A DNA stretch of 64,000 nucleotides from Flavobacteriales bacterium (GCA_002863125.1 PKEB01000015.1:1-64000); one strand, 5' to 3'; shown: positions 53,411 to 62,898, numbered from the stretch's first letter. Notes: a model not told the origin generated them from the letters alone. Numbers and translations are program-made.

Positions 53411-54034
53411 ATGGTAGTTGAAATGACCTACAACAGTGCCCGTCGGGATTTGGTCATCCCGGAATACGGCCGCACCATCCAGGAGATGGTGGATCACTTG
53501 AAGTCCATCGCCGACAAGGAGGAACGTAACAAATGCGCAGCAGCCATTGTCAGCGTGATGGGTTCCGTTGTTGCTCAAGAAGGGGACGCGGATGAGGTGC
53601 AGAAAAAATTGTGGGGGCAGTTGTTCCTCATGGCAGGGTACGATTTGGACGTCGACTGCCCGGTGGAACGCCCAACGCCCGAGAGTCGGTCGGAGGCACC
53701 CGGTCGATTGAATTACCCCGGAGCGATATCGCGTTTGGGGCACTACGGCCAATTGACCCGCGACCTCATAGAAAAGGCCAAGTCATACGAAGAAGGGGAG
53801 GAGAAGGCGGCTTTGGTTGTCACCATCGGCAACTTGATGAAGCGGCATTTCTTGACGTGGAACAAGAACACCGTCGAAAACGCGCTGATCCGGGAGCAGA
53901 TAAATGAGATGAGCGAAGGCGCCTTGACGCTTCCCGAAGACGCTGAGCTCGTGAGCTCGGCAGAGATTTTGAAGAGCAAGCGCAAGACGAGCGACGCGCT
54001 CGATCGACACCGCGGCAAAAAGCGCAAGCGCTAA
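53411..54034 (+). CDS. DUF4290 domain-containing protein
   Basis: 207 residues. LVIPEYGRTIQEMVDHLKSI and LWGQLFLMAGYDLDVDCPVE are typical of DUF4290, a soluble Bacteroidota protein of unknown function usually encoded just before murA, as here. The C-terminus is highly basic (GKKRKR). There are 149 nt between it and the murA ATG, with no convincing promoter. A cell-wall-related role is suggested only by the conserved neighbourhood. Confidence 0.88.
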   Translation: MVVEMTYNSARRDLVIPEYGRTIQEMVDHLKSIADKEERNKCAAAIVSVMGSVVAQEGDADEVQKKLWGQLFLMAGYDLDVDCPVERPTPESRSEAPGRLNYPGAISRLGHYGQLTRDLIEKAKSYEEGEEKAALVVTIGNLMKRHFLTWNKNTVENALIREQINEMSEGALTLPEDAELVSSAEILKSKRKTSDALDRHRGKKRKR

Positions 54035-54183
54035 TCCCGCCGGGACATTCCAATTTTCAGGGTTGAAAAGTTTTCCGTCGAACAGACGGTGAGGTGACCT
54101 TGCGCCGTTATTTCGAAAGGCGGCAACGGGCGAGGCAATGATCCTTCGCTGAGGTGCGCTGCGAACTGTCAACTCAAACGACC

Positions 54184-55494
54184 ATGTCCAGTTTTATCAT
54201 CGAAGGAGGGAAGCGGCTGTCTGGTGAAGTCATCCCGCAAGGAGCCAAAAACGAGGCGCTGCAGATTTTGTGTGCGGTGCTCCTGACGCCGGAGCCGGTG
54301 ACAATCACCAACATCCCCGACATCGTCGACGTCAACAAATTGATTGACTTGCTGGCGAGCATGGGCGTCAAAATCCAACGCGAAGGACCTGGGGCTTACC
54401 GTTTCCAAGCGGACGACGTCAACCTCGACTATTTCAGCACCGAAGAATTCAGGCAGAAGGGTAGTTCCCTGCGCGGCTCGACCATGATTTTGGGGCCGTT
54501 GCTGGCGCGTTTTGGTGTGGGCGCACTGCCCAAGCCGGGTGGCGACAAAATCGGCCGCCGCCGCATGGACACCCACTTCATCGGGTTCGAAACCCTCGGC
54601 GCGACCTTCACCTACGACGGCAAGACCGGCTTTTTCCAAGCCAGTGCGCCCGATGGGCTCAAGGGCACCAACATGCTCCTCGACGAAGCGTCGGTCACCG
54701 GCACCGCCAACATCGTCATGGCGGCGTGCATGGCCCAAGGTACCACCACCATTTACAACGCAGCGTGCGAACCTTACCTGCAGCAGCTCTGCAAAATGAT
54801 CAACCGCATGGGCGGCAATATCAGCGGCATCGGTTCCAATTTGCTGACCATCGAAGGCGTCGAGTCACTCGGCGGTACCGACCACCGCTGCCTGCCTGAC
54901 ATGATTGAGATCGGTAGCTTTATCGGGTTGGCGGCCATGACCCAAAGTGAAATCACTATCAAGGACGTGGCGTACGACGAGCTCGGTGTCATTCCGAAGG
55001 TTTTCCAGAAGCTGGGCATTAAGCTTGAGCGCCGTGGCGACGACATCTTCGTGCCTGCGCAAGATTCGTACGAAATCGAAACCTTCATCGACGGCTCCAT
55101 CCTCACCGTATCGGACGCACCGTGGCCGGGCTTCACGCCGGATTTGCTGTCCATTGTGCTGGTGACGGCCACCCAAGCCAAAGGCAGCGTCCTGATCCAC
55201 CAAAAGATGTTCGAGAGCCGCCTGTTCTTCACCGACAAGCTCATCGACATGGGAGCGCAGATTATCCTCTGCGACCCACACCGTGCCACCGTCATTGGCA
55301 TGGACCGCAAGAGCCCGCTGCGCGGCGTGACCATGACATCGCCTGACATCCGTGCGGGGGTTTCCCTCCTCATTGCAGCGCTCTCGGCCGAGGGCCAATC
55401 GGTGATTCACAACATCGGCCAGATTGACCGCGGTTACCAAGACATCGAAGGAAGATTAAAAGCGCTGGGTGCCCGCATTGAACGGGTCGATTGA
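54184..55494 (+). CDS. murA: UDP-N-acetylglucosamine 1-carboxyvinyltransferase
   Basis: A 436-residue enzyme that transfers enolpyruvate from PEP to UDP-GlcNAc, the first committed step of peptidoglycan synthesis, in the cytosol. It has SFIIEGGKRLSGEVIPQGAK, ARFGVGALPKPGGDKIGRRR, and FTPDLLSIVLVTATQAKG. The position of the catalytic loop Cys (Cys115 in E. coli) is Asp121 here. That substitution is known from naturally fosfomycin-resistant MurA enzymes. Confidence 0.95.
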   Translation: MSSFIIEGGKRLSGEVIPQGAKNEALQILCAVLLTPEPVTITNIPDIVDVNKLIDLLASMGVKIQREGPGAYRFQADDVNLDYFSTEEFRQKGSSLRGSTMILGPLLARFGVGALPKPGGDKIGRRRMDTHFIGFETLGATFTYDGKTGFFQASAPDGLKGTNMLLDEASVTGTANIVMAACMAQGTTTIYNAACEPYLQQLCKMINRMGGNISGIGSNLLTIEGVESLGGTDHRCLPDMIEIGSFIGLAAMTQSEITIKDVAYDELGVIPKVFQKLGIKLERRGDDIFVPAQDSYEIETFIDGSILTVSDAPWPGFTPDLLSIVLVTATQAKGSVLIHQKMFESRLFFTDKLIDMGAQIILCDPHRATVIGMDRKSPLRGVTMTSPDIRAGVSLLIAALSAEGQSVIHNIGQIDRGYQDIEGRLKALGARIERVD

Positions 55495-55511
55495 TTGCGT
55501 AAATTGCCTTC

Positions 55512-56069
55512 ATGATTTTGAAAACCACCCTCGGGTCGTTGGTGCTCGCCGCTGCGATCTTTTTTGCATCGCCCGTTGAGGTGCCCGATTCTGCCGTTGT
55601 CATTCCAACGAATAAAGTGGGAACGGCCATCGGCGACACCGCTCCAGAGATTGCCCTGTCTAATCCGAAAGGCAAGACCATGAAGTTGAGCGACCTGCGC
55701 GGTAACTTGGTGCTGGTGGATTTCTGGGCCTCTTGGTGCGGACCGTGCCGCCGGGAAAACCCTAACGTGGTCAACGCCTATCATAAGTACAAGAAGGCCA
55801 AATTCAAGTCGGCCGATGGCTTCGAAGTGTTCAGCGTGTCCTTGGACAGCGACGTGGCACGCTGGGAGTCCGCCATCGCTCAGGACCAGCTCGATTGGAA
55901 ATGGCACGTCTCCGACCTCAAGCGCTGGCAAAGTGAAGCGGCGGCGATGTACGGCGTCAATTCCATCCCCATGAGTTTCCTCATCGATGAGAACGGGGTG
56001 ATCGTGGGTAAGAACCTGCGCGGCTTCGAATTGCACCGCCAGATTGACAAGCACGTCAAATCCTTCTGA
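55512..56069 (+). CDS. TlpA/ResA-like exported thioredoxin
   Basis: 185 residues. N-terminal hydrophobic segment (GSLVLAAAIFFASPVEV) for export or anchoring. Thioredoxin-like domain starts IGDTAPEIALSNPKGK; active site WASWCGPCRRE (CxxC); cis-Pro loop VNSIPMSFLIDENG. It acts in periplasmic disulfide reduction, for example cytochrome maturation. 17 nt after murA; TAAATTGC lies 4 nt before the ATG. Confidence 0.9.
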   Translation: MILKTTLGSLVLAAAIFFASPVEVPDSAVVIPTNKVGTAIGDTAPEIALSNPKGKTMKLSDLRGNLVLVDFWASWCGPCRRENPNVVNAYHKYKKAKFKSADGFEVFSVSLDSDVARWESAIAQDQLDWKWHVSDLKRWQSEAAAMYGVNSIPMSFLIDENGVIVGKNLRGFELHRQIDKHVKSF

Positions 56070-56156
56070 TCCGGTTCACCTGACAGGTTGTCCGGTTGCT
56101 GCAGTGTGGCATCGGATTTGGACAAGGTGAGACAAATCAAGGAAAGTGCCCCAGAC

Positions 56157-56723
56157 ATGAATACGCCGAACGTGGAAGAAACCACCGCAAACCAAGCGGA
56201 AACAGAGGAGACCCAAACACAAGCAGCCGAGGAACAACCCCAAGCGGACGCGGCTACCGAGGAGCAGGCAGAAGAGGAAGGCACGGCAGAAGGGCAAGAA
56301 GAACAGACGGATTGGCAGGACCGCTACCTGCGGCTCTATGCTGAATTTGACAATTTCCGCAAGCGCTCCATGCGCGAGCGCGGCGACCTGATTCGCAATG
56401 CCTCGAAAGACGTATTGGAAAGCCTGCTGCCGATCCTAGACGATTTCGAACGCGCGCAATCAGCCGCTGCCGATTCGGAAGACATCAACGGATTGAAAGA
56501 AGGCCAGCAGCTCATCCACAACAAGCTCAAGCAAATCCTCAAAGCGAAAGGCGTGGAACAACTCGAGGTTCAGCCGGGCGATGCCTTTGACGTGGACATC
56601 CACGAAGCCATCACGCGTATCCCCTCGCCGGAACTCTCCGGTAAAGTGGTGGACGTGGTGGAAGCCGGTTACAAACTGAACGATGCCGTTATTCGCTACG
56701 CGAAGGTGGTGGTCGGTGAATAA
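56157..56723 (+). CDS. grpE: Nucleotide exchange factor GrpE
   Basis: 188 residues. A long acidic, low-complexity N-terminus (Glu/Gln/Thr/Ala, about 1-55) precedes the coiled coil [20 protein letters not shown] and the C-terminal beta domain ([40 protein letters not shown]). It releases ADP from DnaK. It is 8 nt before dnaJ in the usual Bacteroidota grpE-dnaJ order; dnaK is not in the window. Confidence 0.95.
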   Translation: MNTPNVEETTANQAETEETQTQAAEEQPQADAATEEQAEEEGTAEGQEEQTDWQDRYLRLYAEFDNFRKRSMRERGDLIRNASKDVLESLLPILDDFERAQSAAADSEDINGLKEGQQLIHNKLKQILKAKGVEQLEVQPGDAFDVDIHEAITRIPSPELSGKVVDVVEAGYKLNDAVIRYAKVVVGE

Positions 56724-56731
56724 GAAGACTC

Positions 56732-57847
56732 ATGGCGAAGCGGGATTACTATGAAATGTTAGGGGTCGACCGGAAGGCCTCCGGTTCCGATATCAAGAAG
56801 GCCTACCGCAAACTGGCCCTCAAATACCACCCGGATAAAAACCCTGGCGACGCAGCGGCAGAAGAGAAGTTCAAGGAGGCCGCGGAGGCCTACGAAGTGC
56901 TCCAAGACGACCAGAAGCGCGCTCAGTACGACCGCTTCGGCCACGATGGCTTGCGCGGCGGACCGGGCGGCGGCGCCGGGTTCGGTGGGATGAACATGGA
57001 GGACATCTTCAGCCAATTCGGTGACATCTTCGGTGGCGCCTTTGGTGGTGGTGCGGGTGGCGGCGGCGGTCGTCGTCGACGCATGAAGGGATCCAACCTG
57101 CGCATCAAGGTCAAATTGACCCTGGAAGAGATTGCGAGCGGCGTCGAGAAGAAGGTCAAGGTCTTCAAGCAGGTCCAAGCCGAAGGTGCGGAATACGGGG
57201 ATTGCCAGACGTGTGGAGGCACTGGCCAGATCCGCCGTGTCCAGAACACCATTCTCGGCCAGATGCAAACGGCCAGCACCTGTCCCCAATGCCAAGGCAG
57301 CGGGCAATCGGTGAAGAAGCGGCCCTCCGGCTCGGATGAATGGGGCATGGTCCGCAAAGAGGCCGTGGTAACCATCGAGATCCCCGCCGGCGTCGAGGAC
57401 GGCATGCAATTGAGCGTGCGCGGAGAAGGCAACGGCGCTCCAATGGGCGGCGTGCCGGGCGATTTGCTCGTTGTCATCGATGCCATCCCGCACGAAACGC
57501 TCCAGCGCAATGGCAAGAACTTGCACTACGACTTGTACATCCCGTTCACGGACGCAGCGCTCGGTGCGCAAGCGGAAGTGCCGTTGGTGGGAAGCAAGGC
57601 AAAAATCACCATCGATCCGGGCACCCAAAGCGGTCGCATTGTGCGACTCCGCGGCAAGGGACTCCCCGCCGTCGACAGCTACGGTCAGGGCGATTTGCTC
57701 GTGAACATCAACGTTTGGACGCCCAAAAAGCTCTCCAGTGAGGAGCGCGACTTGCTCGAACAACTCCGCGAGTCAAAGAACTTCCAGCCCGATGCCAACC
57801 ACCAGGAAAAGGGCTTCTTCGATAAGGTGCGGGATATGTTCACTTGA
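56732..57847 (+). CDS. dnaJ: Chaperone DnaJ with only one of two zinc centres
   Basis: 371 residues. J domain 1-70 with HPD ([10 protein letters not shown]). Gly/Phe-rich region about 75-115. C-terminal substrate-binding domains with [17 protein letters not shown]. The zinc region (about 140-205) holds only two CxxCxGxG motifs, Cys158/Cys161 and Cys184/Cys187, corresponding to motifs 2 and 3 (zinc centre II). The positions of motifs 1 and 4 (zinc centre I) read [12 protein letters not shown] and [12 protein letters not shown] and have no Cys. It stimulates DnaK ATPase in the cytosol. Confidence 0.95.
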   Translation: MAKRDYYEMLGVDRKASGSDIKKAYRKLALKYHPDKNPGDAAAEEKFKEAAEAYEVLQDDQKRAQYDRFGHDGLRGGPGGGAGFGGMNMEDIFSQFGDIFGGAFGGGAGGGGGRRRRMKGSNLRIKVKLTLEEIASGVEKKVKVFKQVQAEGAEYGDCQTCGGTGQIRRVQNTILGQMQTASTCPQCQGSGQSVKKRPSGSDEWGMVRKEAVVTIEIPAGVEDGMQLSVRGEGNGAPMGGVPGDLLVVIDAIPHETLQRNGKNLHYDLYIPFTDAALGAQAEVPLVGSKAKITIDPGTQSGRIVRLRGKGLPAVDSYGQGDLLVNINVWTPKKLSSEERDLLEQLRESKNFQPDANHQEKGFFDKVRDMFT

Positions 57848-57863
57848 TGGTTAATTTGCACAC

Positions 57864-58814
57864 ATGCCCTCTGCTCCAGCCCTCGACATTTCAGGAATTG
57901 AAAAACGATTTGGCGAGCAGCGTGCATTGGCCGGTGTAGGCTTCCAAGTCCCACAGTCCGGCATCTTCGGCTTGCTTGGTCCCAACGGCGCAGGCAAGAC
58001 CACTTTGCTGCGGATACTCAATGGCATCACGGCGCCGGACGCCGGTTCCATTTCGTTTTTCGGCGAACCCCTGACGCGGGCGCATCTGCCGAGCATTGGC
58101 TACCTGCCCGAAGAACGCGGCCTCTACAAATCCATGCGGGTGGGAGAGCAGGCCCTGTACTTTGCTCAATTGCGTGGACTGGATAAGAAAGAAGCGCGCG
58201 AGCGGCTGCGCTATTGGTTTGACCGCCTCGAGGTGGACGGCTGGTGGCATAAGGAGGTCAGCGAAGTCAGCAAGGGCATGGCCCAAAAAATCCAGTTCAT
58301 TCTCTCGGTGTTGCACGAGCCGCGGCTGTTGATCTTGGACGAGCCGCTTAGCGGATTTGACCCCATCAACGCCCAGCGCATCCGCGAAGTGATTCTGGAG
58401 CTCAAAGCCAAAGGCGATACGACCATCTTGCTGTCCACGCATGACATGGGCAGTGTGGAGGAAATGTGCGATGAGGTCGCCTTGCTCAACCGAGGACAAC
58501 TCGTGCTCAATGGCAAGGTGCCAGAACTCCGCGAAGCCGCCCGCGACGGCCGGTACGCTGTTACGTTCCGCGATACGGTCATGGCGTTTACGGTGGCCTT
58601 GGGCGCCAGCGCCGAGCTCATCGAAGTCAATCCCAATCCCGAAGTGCCAGGCGAGCACCTCGCCATGCTGCGCCTGCCCGTGGAGTCCGACATCGCCACG
58701 TGGGTGCGGTGGATATCGGAACAGGTGGAGCTCACGTCCTGCACGCCTTGGCGCCCGGGAATGCGGGACATTTTCATTCGTGCAGTGGAACATCAAAAGC
58801 AACCCGTGGCGTGA
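57864..58814 (+). CDS. ABC transporter ATP-binding protein (NatA-like)
   Basis: 316 residues. Walker A LLGPNGAGKTTLLRIL, Q-loop region GYLPEERGLYKSM, signature EVSKGMAQKIQF (the SKG variant common in NatA-type proteins), Walker B LLILDEPLSGFDP, H-loop LSTHD. An extra C-terminal domain of about 90 residues follows, as in NatA-type exporters. TTAATTTG lies 5 nt before the ATG. The permease gene overlaps by GTGA, so the two form one exporter. The substrate is unknown. Confidence 0.92.
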   Translation: MPSAPALDISGIEKRFGEQRALAGVGFQVPQSGIFGLLGPNGAGKTTLLRILNGITAPDAGSISFFGEPLTRAHLPSIGYLPEERGLYKSMRVGEQALYFAQLRGLDKKEARERLRYWFDRLEVDGWWHKEVSEVSKGMAQKIQFILSVLHEPRLLILDEPLSGFDPINAQRIREVILELKAKGDTTILLSTHDMGSVEEMCDEVALLNRGQLVLNGKVPELREAARDGRYAVTFRDTVMAFTVALGASAELIEVNPNPEVPGEHLAMLRLPVESDIATWVRWISEQVELTSCTPWRPGMRDIFIRAVEHQKQPVA

Positions 58815-60127
58815 ATAAACTCGCACTCATCATCTACCGGGAGTGGATCACACGAGTGCGCCGTCGGGCGTTCATCATCGGTACGCTGATGGTGCCGGTC
58901 TTGCTTGGCCTGGGAGTGGGTCTTGGGGCGTGGTTGGAAAATGCCGAGATGGAGGAGAACAAGGTGTTGGTCGTCGACCTCTCAGGCATGATCACATTCT
59001 GGGACGACACACGCCAGGCGTACCTGCCCATTTGCCCAGAATGCTTCCCCGAGCGGGAACAGCTCGAATACCGTTTTGCGGATGCGGCCTTGTCAGACGA
59101 CGAATTTTTGCTTTCGGATTTCACCTCCATGGTCCTGTTGGACGATGCTATTTTGCAACACGGCCAAGCGAAAAACCTCTACGAGAAATCGCCTTCCATC
59201 ACGGCCCAGAACGCCATCGAGCGAGACCTTGCTGCGGCCATTGAGCGTTTCAAGGTTAAGGAGGAATTGTCCCTCGATTACGAGGTGTACAAGCGCCTGA
59301 AGACGAAAGTCAGCTTAGTGGGTGAAGACATCATCACCAAGGATGGCAACGCCACGGGACGCTCGATCATCGGGTTTGTCTTCAGTTTGTTCATGTTCAT
59401 GCAAATCATGGTGTACGGCATGCACGTCATGCGCGGGGTCATTGAGGAGAAGGCCAACCGCATTGTCGAGGTGATCATCAGCGTTGTGCGTCCCATGGAG
59501 TTGCTCGCCGGCAAAATCATCGGCATCGGCTTGGTCGGTGTGACGCAGGTCATTGCGCTGACGGTGCTGGGCTTCTTGGTGTTCCAAGTGGGCGGACAAG
59601 CCCTTGAAGTGTCGGGCGTCTTGACCTCAGCGTCCAATGAGGCGGTAGAGCTCGACTTTGAAACGTGGATGGCGTCCAATGACCTGTTGGGCTTTGTGTT
59701 GGAAGTAAACTGGCCCTTGATGGTGGTGTGCGCGCTGGCGTATTTCGCTGCGGGCTTCTTCATATACGCGGCACTCTTCGCTGCCATCGGTTCTGCCGTG
59801 GAGCAAGAATCCGATGCCCAGTACTTGATGTTGCCAGCAATGCTCCCGCTATTTGCGGCGTACATCACGGCTGTCATGGCCATTCAGAACCCCGAAGGCC
59901 AAGTGGCGGTAATTGGTTCATTCGTTCCGCTGACCGCACCCATTTTGATGCTCATTCGCTTGCCCCTCGGGGTCGCGTGGTGGGAGCTTATGCTCTCTTT
60001 GCTCGGTGTCCTTGCCACGGCCTATGGTTTTGTCCTCGTGTCAGCGCGGATTTTCCGCACCGGAATTTTGATGCACGGCAAGAAAATCACCGTTCGGGAG
60101 TTGTTTCGCTGGGTCCGCCATGACTGA
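58811..60127 (+). CDS. ABC-2 family permease (NatB-like)
   Basis: 438 residues. An N-terminal span (RAFIIGTLMVPVLLGLGVGL), a large extracytoplasmic domain (about 35-190), then about five spans including IIGFVFSLFMFMQIMVYGMHVM and the motif VMRGVIEEKANRIVEVIISVV, typical of NatB/YhaP permeases. The start is GTG 58811 in a GTGA overlap with the ATPase stop; a longer reading would overlap the ATPase gene. It partners the upstream ATPase. Confidence 0.9.
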   Translation: MNKLALIIYREWITRVRRRAFIIGTLMVPVLLGLGVGLGAWLENAEMEENKVLVVDLSGMITFWDDTRQAYLPICPECFPEREQLEYRFADAALSDDEFLLSDFTSMVLLDDAILQHGQAKNLYEKSPSITAQNAIERDLAAAIERFKVKEELSLDYEVYKRLKTKVSLVGEDIITKDGNATGRSIIGFVFSLFMFMQIMVYGMHVMRGVIEEKANRIVEVIISVVRPMELLAGKIIGIGLVGVTQVIALTVLGFLVFQVGGQALEVSGVLTSASNEAVELDFETWMASNDLLGFVLEVNWPLMVVCALAYFAAGFFIYAALFAAIGSAVEQESDAQYLMLPAMLPLFAAYITAVMAIQNPEGQVAVIGSFVPLTAPILMLIRLPLGVAWWELMLSLLGVLATAYGFVLVSARIFRTGILMHGKKITVRELFRWVRHD

Positions 60128-61115
60128 GGCCACGACCCCAACCCAACGCGCCGCGGTGATCGACTGCGGCACCAACATGTTCACGGTTCTGATTGCAGAG
60201 GGGAGTGGCGACACGTGGGAACGCAAGCACGTGCTTCGGCAGCCGGTCTTCATCGGTCAGGGCGGCTTTCAAAACCGCTCCATCCGTTCCGACCGGTTTG
60301 CACGTGGGCTCGACGCGCTGCGGACGTTTCACCAGGCCTTGGGCAATTACAACGTCATGGACGTGCGGGTGGTGGGAACCAGTGCCCTGCGCGACGCCTC
60401 CAACGGCGCAGCATTCGCTGAAGCAGTGCGCAGTCAATTCGGCTGGGACACGGATATCATCGGCGGGGAAGAGGAGGCGGATTGGATTTTTCGCGGCGTG
60501 GCCCAGACCCTGACCGACGTCTTGGAGCGGGTGCTCATTATGGACATCGGTGGAGGCAGTGTGGAGTTTGTGGTGGCCGAGCGCACCGACGCCGGCACGT
60601 GGCAATCCAAGGCTGCACTGAGCCTCGACGCCGGTGTGGCGCGGCTCGAAGAATTTGGCAAGCCCACCGACCCGCTCGGGGCAGCAGGCGAGGAGCGCTA
60701 CCGCGCGTTTTTGGACAACGTCATGGAGCCCCTTGAAGCTGTCCTCGCCGAACACCAGCCTACTGCGCTGGTGGGCAGCAGCGGATCGTTCGATACGTTT
60801 GCCGAAGCCGTCAATGGTTCACATGCAAACGTCCCGTACCTGCAACGGCGGGACCTCGAATCCATCGACCGCCAAGCGTTGCAGCGGTTGCACCGAAAGC
60901 TGTTGACAGAACCGCACGAACAGCGCTTGAAAATCCCCGGCATGGCTCCCGCTCGAGCCAAGATGATCCCCTTGTCCAGCATGCTGCTCATGCATGTGAT
61001 GGGGAAAATGCCCCCCACGGCGACCGTCTATCGATCGCCATTTGCCATGCGCGAAGGCTTGATGGAGGCAGTTTGGCAACATCTTTGCACAGGTTCAAGC
61101 GATCAAACGAATTGA
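60120..61115 (+). CDS. Ppx/GppA family exopolyphosphatase/pppGpp phosphatase
   Basis: 331 residues. Actin-like ATPase fold with AAVIDCGTNMFTVLIAE (phosphate 1 loop), VVGTSALRDASNG, GGEEEADWIFRGV and LIMDIGGGSVEFVV (phosphate 2), and PTALVGSSGSFDTFAEA. Only the catalytic core is present; the C-terminal HD-like domain of E. coli Ppx is absent, as in other short members. It overlaps the permease gene by 8 nt and precedes the response regulator by 2 nt, so all are probably one transcript. Confidence 0.9.
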   Translation: MTEATTPTQRAAVIDCGTNMFTVLIAEGSGDTWERKHVLRQPVFIGQGGFQNRSIRSDRFARGLDALRTFHQALGNYNVMDVRVVGTSALRDASNGAAFAEAVRSQFGWDTDIIGGEEEADWIFRGVAQTLTDVLERVLIMDIGGGSVEFVVAERTDAGTWQSKAALSLDAGVARLEEFGKPTDPLGAAGEERYRAFLDNVMEPLEAVLAEHQPTALVGSSGSFDTFAEAVNGSHANVPYLQRRDLESIDRQALQRLHRKLLTEPHEQRLKIPGMAPARAKMIPLSSMLLMHVMGKMPPTATVYRSPFAMREGLMEAVWQHLCTGSSDQTN

Positions 61116-61117
61116 CC

Positions 61118-62302
61118 ATGAAGAAGTCCCCCAAAATTCTCATCATCGATGATGAAGCGCCCATCCGAGCGAGCTTGAAGGAAATCCTCGAGTACGAGAA
61201 TTACCAGGTCATGGAAGCGGAGGACGGTGCGGAAGGCCTTAAGCTGGCGACCAAGTTTGCCTTTGATGTGGTCTTTTGTGACATCAAAATGCCCAAAATG
61301 GACGGGTTGGAAGTTCTCGATGCCCTCGTGGAAAAGGGAATCGATGGCCGCGTCATCATGATCAGCGGCCACGGCACCGTGGAGACAGCGGTGCAAGCCA
61401 TCAAGGTGGGCGCCTTCGACTTCATCCAAAAGCCGCTGGACCTCAACCGCATTCTCTTGACCGTGCGCCACGCCCTCGATCAGGGCCAGCTTGAGCAAGA
61501 AACCGAGCGGCTGACGCGCAAAATCCAAACCGAACGCTCCACGGCCATCGTCGGCGATTCGCCGGCCATCCGCGAGATTGTCGAGCTGATTTGCACCGTC
61601 GCCCCTTCCGATGCGCGGGTGCTCATCACCGGCGCCAATGGCACGGGCAAAGAGCTCGTCGCGCGCCAACTTCACGAATTGAGTGCCCGCCACAACGCAC
61701 CCTTCATCGAAGTGAACTGTGCGGCCATTCCTTCCGAATTGATCGAAAGCGAGTTGTTCGGCCACGAGAAAGGCGCCTTCACCAGTGCTGTCAAACAGCG
61801 GAAGGGCAAGTTCGAACAGGCCCAAGGCGGCACCCTGTTCCTCGATGAGATCGGGGATATGAGCGCTTCGGCCCAAGCCAAAGTGCTCCGCGCGTTGCAA
61901 GAAAACCGCATATCACGGGTCGGCGGGGAAAAGGAAATCGAAGTGGATGTGCGTGTGGTAGCTGCGACGAACAAGGATTTGCGTGCGGAGATCGCCGAGG
62001 GGAATTTCCGGGAGGACCTGTACCACCGGTTGGCAGTGATTCCGGTGCATGTACCGGCCTTGAACGACCGCCGCGATGACGTGCCGTTGCTTGTCACGCA
62101 TTTTCTCAAAATCATCTGCGAACAGCACGGAAAGGTGCTGCTTGATGTCAAGGACGACGCCATGGCGTCGCTGCAATCGGCCAACTGGACGGGCAACATC
62201 CGTGAGCTGCGGAACGTGGTTGAACGATTGGTCATCCTCACGCCGAAAGGCGGGGCGATTGACGGTGCCCTCGTACAGCGGTTTGGCGGGCTCTCAGCCT
62301 GA
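61118..62302 (+). CDS. Sigma-54-activating response regulator without DNA-binding domain
   Basis: 394 residues. Receiver domain 1-125 with phospho-acceptor Asp55 (VVFCDIKMPKMDG). AAA+ domain about 145-380 with Walker A ITGANGTGKELVARQ, the sigma-54 contact loop GAFTSA (GAFTGA in most), Walker B GGTLFLDEIGD and the Arg-finger region FREDLYHRLAV. It ends after the lid domain (NWTGNIRELRNVVERLVIL); no Fis-type helix-turn-helix follows. It could act from solution or via a partner. No sensor kinase lies beside it. Confidence 0.92.
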   Translation: MKKSPKILIIDDEAPIRASLKEILEYENYQVMEAEDGAEGLKLATKFAFDVVFCDIKMPKMDGLEVLDALVEKGIDGRVIMISGHGTVETAVQAIKVGAFDFIQKPLDLNRILLTVRHALDQGQLEQETERLTRKIQTERSTAIVGDSPAIREIVELICTVAPSDARVLITGANGTGKELVARQLHELSARHNAPFIEVNCAAIPSELIESELFGHEKGAFTSAVKQRKGKFEQAQGGTLFLDEIGDMSASAQAKVLRALQENRISRVGGEKEIEVDVRVVAATNKDLRAEIAEGNFREDLYHRLAVIPVHVPALNDRRDDVPLLVTHFLKIICEQHGKVLLDVKDDAMASLQSANWTGNIRELRNVVERLVILTPKGGAIDGALVQRFGGLSA

Positions 62303-62415
62303 GACAATTAACCGTGTAGCGTTGATTTCATAACGTAAATCGCTCATGTTGTGTGGATTGAAAGGCAACCTTTGTACTAAGGACACGTCTTTTTAGTGAA
62401 CACAACAGCAATACC

Positions 62416-62829
62416 ATGAATACCCTAACCCTCTTTGGCATGGAATTTAACGGCGCCACTGCAATGGCGACGATGTTTTTGACCCTGATTGCACTCGGTG
62501 CGAATTGCAAGCTTTTCATGAAATGCGAGCAACCGATTTGGGCGGCTTTGGTGCCCGGCTACAACGTTGTCATTGCGATGCGCATTCTGGGCCGTCCTGA
62601 TGCCCACGCGTTGTTGTTCTTGGTGCCCGTATTCAATGTGTATTTCTTCTTCAAAACAGTCATCGAATTGGCCCAAGCTTTCGGAAAGCACACCATGACC
62701 GACTTTGTGTTGGCCGTAGTGTTCAATGTGTTCTACGTGTTGAACTTGAGCTTGGCTTGGCAAGAAGAATACGAAGGCCCAGTTTACGGCAAAGCCGCTC
62801 GCCAGTCCTCTGGATTGCAGACGGCCTGA
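62416..62829 (+). CDS. DUF5684-like small membrane protein
   Basis: 137 residues with three or four membrane spans (around 14-30, 40-57, 64-85 and 95-113). The phrases PIWAALVPGYNVVIAMRILGRP and LVPVFNVYFFFKTVIELAQAFGK match DUF5684 and the membrane-anchor region of some signal peptidase I proteins. No catalytic Ser/Lys. Function unknown. It ends at a hairpin shared with alaS. Confidence 0.75.
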   Translation: MNTLTLFGMEFNGATAMATMFLTLIALGANCKLFMKCEQPIWAALVPGYNVVIAMRILGRPDAHALLFLVPVFNVYFFFKTVIELAQAFGKHTMTDFVLAVVFNVFYVLNLSLAWQEEYEGPVYGKAARQSSGLQTA

Positions 62830-62847
62830 CGCGCTAACGACATCATA

Positions 62848-62879
62848 CAAAAAAGCACCGTTCAGCGGTGCTTTTTTTG
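62848..62879. terminator. Bidirectional terminator between the DUF5684 gene and alaS
   Basis: AAAAAAGCACCG, a 5-nt loop, then CGGTGCTTTTTTT. The A run on one side and the T run on the other allow termination in both directions between two convergent genes. Confidence 0.9.
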
Positions 62880-62898
62880 TTTCCGAACAGTTGATTGA

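Noticed and set aside
54035-54183. Possible attenuator or small RNA between DUF4290 and murA
   Set aside because: Only weak inverted repeats and no clear promoter or T run; nothing supportable.
56759-57763. 334-codon frame opposite dnaJ
   Set aside because: Antisense of a Gly/Lys-rich gene; no recognisable features.
58261-58300. ABC ATPase signature EVSKGMAQKIQF as a defective LSGGQ motif
   Set aside because: The SKG form is usual in NatA-type exporter ATPases, so it is not a defect.
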